The notes under the pieces were generated by a model that was not told the origin of the DNA, did no database searches, and saw only the letters and a list, made by a program, of their open reading frames with translations. A program made the position numbers and the translations under genes. From contig JANMDR010000148.1 of NCBI GenBank assembly GCA_031376425.1, positions 1 through 11,209 of the forward strand: 11,209 bases of DNA, in the 5' to 3' direction. This DNA is from JANMDR01 sp031376425 (GTDB taxonomy: Bacteria; Pseudomonadota; Gammaproteobacteria; Burkholderiales; Usitatibacteraceae). Numbering within the stretch: the first letter of the stretch is position 1; every line of letters starts with the position of its first letter. Below, piece by piece: positions 7,779 to 11,209 of the stretch.

Positions 7779-8894
7779 ATGACGCCAAAAATAGCCCCTG
7801 AAGTATCCTACCCCTATGCCACACCACCCGCGCCGGGAGAGCATATTGAAGTGGCCAAAGGTGTGGTGTGGATTCGTATGCCGCTGCCCTTTGCGCTCGA
7901 TCATATAAATTTATGGTTGCTTGAAGACAATTCTGACAATACCCTTGGCTGGTGCATTGTTGATACAGGCTATGGCGATGATGTAACCAAAGCGCTATGG
8001 CAAACCCACTTTAAAACCACGATGCGGGGTCTGCCTGTCAAAAAAATCGTGGTTACCCACTACCACCCTGACCACGTGGGCTGCGCTGGCTATTTGAGCG
8101 AAATCACCGGTGCACCGGTGTACATGACTACATCCGAATTCATGGCAGCACACGCGGCAGCATTTGATTTTGCAGGTTTTGATCGAGAACGTGGCAAAGC
8201 GCTATTTTTAGCGCACGGTGCCCCTATCGGTAAAAAATCAGAAAGTGCGCCAATGAACGCAACGGCTGGCGTGGACGACGCCCAAAAAACACGAGCCGAC
8301 AGCTTCAAAAGAGGTGTGCCGCAATTACCCTACACCTACCGGCGCTTAATGGATGGTGATGAACTAAAGATTGGCGCTCATGATTGGAAAATTACTACAG
8401 TATTCGGTCACGCGCCAGAACACGCCACACTCTACTGCGCAGACCTAAACGTGCTAATTTCCGGTGACCAAGTATTGCCACGCATCACCACCAATGTGGG
8501 TGTGTGGGGCAATCAACCCGAAGCCAATCCACTTAAGGTCTTTCTTGATTCTATGAGCAAACTTAATTTCATTCCCGAAACGGTGACGGTACTGCCGTCA
8601 CATGACCGCGTATTCAATGGCTTGCACTTACGTATCGCTCAGCTACATGCGCACCACGCGCTACGCTTAGGCGAACTGCACGGTGCACTAGATGTACCCA
8701 AAACCGCGATGGAAATTTTAGCGGTGTTGTTTAGAAGAAAATTAGACGATCACCAATTAGTATTCGCGCTAGGTGAAGCCATTGCCCATTTACACATGCT
8801 TTACTACGATGGCAAAGCGGAGCGAACTTTTGGGGAGGATGGGGTTTATCGGTTTGTCGCCAGAACACTCGCTCATCGCCTAAAAAATACTTAA
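7779..8894 (+). CDS. Metallo-beta-lactamase-fold hydrolase with C-terminal winged helix
   Basis: A 371-residue cytoplasmic metallo-hydrolase (no signal peptide seen) of unknown substrate. The signature THYHPDHVG gives zinc ligands H94, H96, D98 and H99. Further ligands are H211 (FGHAPEH), D230 (ISGDQVL) and H275 (LPSHDRV), so a complete dinuclear site is present. VDTGYG at 61-66 is the usual strand-end motif. Residues about 300-360 look like the winged-helix tail found in LACTB2-like and related MBL proteins. An insert of about 40 residues (135-178) separates the halves. Thioester, lactone or phosphodiester substrates are all possible; I do not choose among them. The ATG at 7779 has no evident Shine-Dalgarno sequence. 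The next gene begins 17 bases after its stop codon, suggesting co-transcription. Confidence 0.88.
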   Translation: MTPKIAPEVSYPYATPPAPGEHIEVAKGVVWIRMPLPFALDHINLWLLEDNSDNTLGWCIVDTGYGDDVTKALWQTHFKTTMRGLPVKKIVVTHYHPDHVGCAGYLSEITGAPVYMTTSEFMAAHAAAFDFAGFDRERGKALFLAHGAPIGKKSESAPMNATAGVDDAQKTRADSFKRGVPQLPYTYRRLMDGDELKIGAHDWKITTVFGHAPEHATLYCADLNVLISGDQVLPRITTNVGVWGNQPEANPLKVFLDSMSKLNFIPETVTVLPSHDRVFNGLHLRIAQLHAHHALRLGELHGALDVPKTAMEILAVLFRRKLDDHQLVFALGEAIAHLHMLYYDGKAERTFGEDGVYRFVARTLAHRLKNT

Positions 8895-8911
8895 AAAGAT
8901 GCTCTAGCAAT

Positions 8912-9808
8912 ATGCTGAAAAAAGCTACCTTACGAGAAAAAAAAAGGATGTTTGTATGTTCAAGAGGCCTGCTGGCTCTACTTCTTGCTTGGGGAGGGCT
9001 TTCATTAATATCACTGGACGCAAATGCTGCAAGTCGGTTCGTGTTCGTCAATTTTGACGAAGCCTCAGCAAGCAAGTTTGGGGACTTTCCTAATAGAGCC
9101 GGTGTCGCTAAAGTACTTAGTCTGATTAATGAAGCAGCCCCAAAGGCGGTTGCTTTAAAGTTCTTTTACGACAGCGCAATCGTGGATGATGAAACTCAGC
9201 AGCTTGTAGCAGAAATGGCGAAAGGGCGGGTTATGCTTCAAGCCAGTATTACTCAAGAGTCTCCAACTACCAAATTTCTGGATGATAGATTTTATTTCAC
9301 CGGCTCGTTGCATACCGTGAATCCTGAAATATCGGGTTCGCAAGGATGGATTCCGAATCCTAAAATTTCTGAAAAAGCACAAAAAGTGTGCTTTGTAAAT
9401 GTTATAACGCCCGAACGCATTCCGATGCTTGCACTCTTCCAAGGAAAACTTGTTAAGAGTTTGTACGCTTGCCTTTTGGAGGCGGCATTCGATGGCTCGA
9501 TGAAGCTAGAACCGGGGCTCGCTCGATTTGGACGACACGGCATTTTGATCGACACGACTGGTAGTAACACGATCAAACTCAATGACCTAAGCTTGCATGA
9601 GACTATTTCGGCTTTAGATATTATTGAAGGGAGAGTTGGTAAAACGAGGCTCCACGACAAAGTAGTGGTGGTGATATACACAGGTAGAAAATCTCCAGTT
9701 GCAACCGTTGGTAACTCCAAGGCTAAGGTTCACCAAGTCTTTGCAGCGCAACTTCGGGAGCTTGAGGCCGCCATGTACTTAGTTAATCGTAACGCAATAA
9801 CGCATTGA
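8912..9808 (+). CDS. Secreted stand-alone CHASE2-like domain protein
   Basis: A 298-residue protein that I read as a divergent CHASE2 domain without an output domain. Residues 1-39 form a signal peptide: basic start, hydrophobic 19-35, cleavage after ANA (37-39). An alternative start at M13 (8948) would also keep it. RFVFVNFDEAS (42-52) matches RIVIVDLDEKS of the cyclase upstream (67-77); PKAVALKFF (77-85) matches IKAAGFDVF (104-112); GKLVKSLYACLLE (178-190) matches GKYYESLSIALIR (245-257); and LHDKVVVVIYTG (247-258) followed by VHQVFAAQL (273-281) matches LEGKMALIGTSS and VETHANMLS. No later membrane helix is visible, so the product should be soluble in the periplasm. D72 and D110 of the cyclase correspond to N47 and K83 here, so the acidic site is altered. 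It lies 17 bases after the hydrolase gene, probably in one transcript. The homology was judged by eye. Confidence 0.72.
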   Translation: MLKKATLREKKRMFVCSRGLLALLLAWGGLSLISLDANAASRFVFVNFDEASASKFGDFPNRAGVAKVLSLINEAAPKAVALKFFYDSAIVDDETQQLVAEMAKGRVMLQASITQESPTTKFLDDRFYFTGSLHTVNPEISGSQGWIPNPKISEKAQKVCFVNVITPERIPMLALFQGKLVKSLYACLLEAAFDGSMKLEPGLARFGRHGILIDTTGSNTIKLNDLSLHETISALDIIEGRVGKTRLHDKVVVVIYTGRKSPVATVGNSKAKVHQVFAAQLRELEAAMYLVNRNAITH

Positions 9809-9818
9809 CCTTGTCAAT
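9804..9818. terminator. Small hairpin between convergent genes
   Basis: ATTGAC (9804-9809) and GTCAAT (9813-9818) form a 6-bp stem with a CTT loop. It overlaps the stop codon of the plus-strand gene and fills most of the 13-base gap to the convergent patatin gene. No T run follows on either side, so strong rho-independent termination is unlikely. A weak bidirectional end signal is possible. Confidence 0.25.
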
Positions 9819-9821
9819 ACA

Positions 9822-11186
9822 TCAATTACTACTCCGCGTAATATCCCTATCATCGTCATCATACGCCCGCATCTGCGTTGATTCACCAGGTTGAAACGCG
9901 CGTATTTGCATGGTTGCACCGGGATCAAAGGTTGATGTAGGAATATGCGTGGGCATGGGGCAGATTTCCGGATCAAAAAACTGTAGCACTTCTTGGCCAC
10001 GCGCCATCGTGTCTCTGTAACCTAAGTCAATCAGCGCACGGCAATAATGCGAATCAAATAGCAGATAGCTGGTCAGCGCTGAACCGCCGCGCCGCATGGC
10101 ACCGATTAAGCGCAACAGCAGGCGGATGGTCCAAGGTAGACGGTTTACGTTTTCATAGGCCAGTGTTTCTAGCGGCTCATTAGGGCATGCCACCAGTACA
10201 TCAACATGCTGCAGGGCACTGCCAGATTGTTTTAGTCTCTCAGGAGTAACCATCGCCAAGGTGCTGTTTAGCCGTTGCAACAATTCAATATCAACGGCCA
10301 AGGTATCAAGAAAAATACTCGACATAGCGTGACCAGCAATTTGGGCTAAGGATGGGTAAAGCTCCGCACGTACCCGTTTCGGAAAATCCTTTACTAACTT
10401 GGCCGTACCGACAACAAAAATACGCTGCGCCCCTAAATGGAGTGCGGGGCTTAATGGCGATGTTTGACGGATGGAGCCATCACCAAAATACTCGCGATTA
10501 ATTTTCACTGCGGGGAACGCGAAGGGAATAGCCGCTGATGCGAGTAAATGTTCCATACGCAAACTGCTCACCCGTATGCCCACGCGCTGCGAGCGCCGCC
10601 ATCCGGTAAGGTCGGCTGCACCATGAAAAAACGCGACGTTCTGCCCCGATGTATAACCGGCGCAGGTCACACACCAAGCGCGCAATGCGCCACTTTTTAT
10701 ATGTGTTTCGATGCTGCTTAAGCTCGTCACTTTGGCGATGGACTCAGGTAGCGGCGAGTTATCGAAAAGAGATACTCTTTGGTTGCGCTTGGAACCGCTA
10801 AAAAATAATGCGCCTAGCCATTTAAATGTATTGCTGAGCACACCTCTTACATCCACACGATAAACCTGTTCGGGTGTAAAGTTTTCCCATACGCCCACTA
10901 GCTTTGCTACACCTGCGGTAAAATCATCGGCGTTACTTGCCAATACTGCTGCATTAATCGCTCCAGCACTGGTGCCAGTGATAATAGGAAAAGGTGTTTT
11001 CTTCGGGTTGCCAAGCAGTTCGCAAACCGCTTTCAACACACCTGCCTGATACGCCGCACGGGCCCCGCCACCTTGTAACACCAAGGCCACGCCGGGGTGT
11101 CGGGCATTGCGCGTAGTGCTATCTGTGTCTACAGGTGGCTGCGTTTTGTTCAAATCGGATTGTTGGTAATTGGACGCTTCTGACAT
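9822..11186 (-). CDS. Patatin-like phospholipase
   Basis: A 454-residue serine acyl hydrolase predicted to cleave acyl ester bonds of lipids by a Ser-Asp dyad. The oxyanion-hole motif QGGGARAAYQAGVL is at 38-51, the nucleophile elbow GTSAG at 71-75 (S73), and the catalytic aspartate in FGDGS at 234-238 (D236). The stretch LLASAAIPFAFPAVKI (214-229) before it is the usual patatin pattern. Residues 1-31 are polar and low in complexity, and no signal peptide is seen, so the protein is probably cytoplasmic. After about residue 405 an acidic, proline-containing tail follows, with a repeated motif TMQIRAF (425-431) and TQMRAY (437-442). The ATG at 11184-11186 lacks a clear Shine-Dalgarno sequence in the 23 bases left upstream. 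The gene converges on the CHASE2-like gene. Exact substrate is unknown. Confidence 0.92.
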   Translation of the reverse strand: MSEASNYQQSDLNKTQPPVDTDSTTRNARHPGVALVLQGGGARAAYQAGVLKAVCELLGNPKKTPFPIITGTSAGAINAAVLASNADDFTAGVAKLVGVWENFTPEQVYRVDVRGVLSNTFKWLGALFFSGSKRNQRVSLFDNSPLPESIAKVTSLSSIETHIKSGALRAWCVTCAGYTSGQNVAFFHGAADLTGWRRSQRVGIRVSSLRMEHLLASAAIPFAFPAVKINREYFGDGSIRQTSPLSPALHLGAQRIFVVGTAKLVKDFPKRVRAELYPSLAQIAGHAMSSIFLDTLAVDIELLQRLNSTLAMVTPERLKQSGSALQHVDVLVACPNEPLETLAYENVNRLPWTIRLLLRLIGAMRRGGSALTSYLLFDSHYCRALIDLGYRDTMARGQEVLQFFDPEICPMPTHIPTSTFDPGATMQIRAFQPGESTQMRAYDDDDRDITRSSN

Positions 11187-11209
11187 TTTAGATTTTTTGG
11201 TTTTCTGTG

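Noticed and set aside
9292..9720. 142-residue minus-strand frame opposite the CHASE2-like gene
   Set aside because: The plus-strand product has a signal peptide and CHASE2-like blocks; the minus-strand product has neither a motif nor a plausible start region.

Overview
The window looks like chromosomal DNA of a Gram-negative bacterium, most likely a betaproteobacterium of moderate GC content. This is an inference from gene content: a DUF5648-tailed extracellular nuclease with Ig-like repeats, a CHASE2 adenylate cyclase, a TIGR03643/DUF2805 protein and a patatin-like protein. It was not tested by any search. No rRNA, tRNA, CRISPR array, transposase or phage gene was seen.

Layout. Positions 2-4816 (+) hold the 3' part of a very large secreted multidomain protein: CARDB/DUF11-like repeats, an OB-fold region, an ExeM/NucH-type endonuclease/exonuclease/phosphatase domain, about six Ig-like domains each carrying one cysteine pair, a proline-rich linker, and three C-terminal DUF5648 repeats. 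Its start lies upstream of the window. A strong hairpin with a T run (4839-4884) ends it. A small DUF2805 gene (4895-5173) follows on the minus strand. The 216-base gap from 5174 to 5389 separates that gene from a divergent CHASE2-adenylate cyclase gene (5390-7627, +). After the cyclase, 151 bases hold two REP-like palindromes. Next come a metallo-beta-lactamase-fold hydrolase (7779-8894, +) and, 17 bases later, a secreted protein that I read as a divergent stand-alone CHASE2 domain (8912-9808, +). A convergent patatin-like phospholipase gene (9822-11186, -) closes the window.

How the genes may work together. The clearest link is between the cyclase and the small secreted protein. Both carry a CHASE2-type periplasmic domain, and they sit two genes apart on the same strand with only the hydrolase between them. 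The solo protein has a predicted signal peptide, no later membrane segment and no output domain, and it has lost acidic residues present in the cyclase copy. A role as a periplasmic partner, decoy or ligand-binding accessory of the cyclase is an inference. The nuclease is probably a separate unit that degrades extracellular DNA. The hydrolase and patatin have intact catalytic motifs but unknown substrates.
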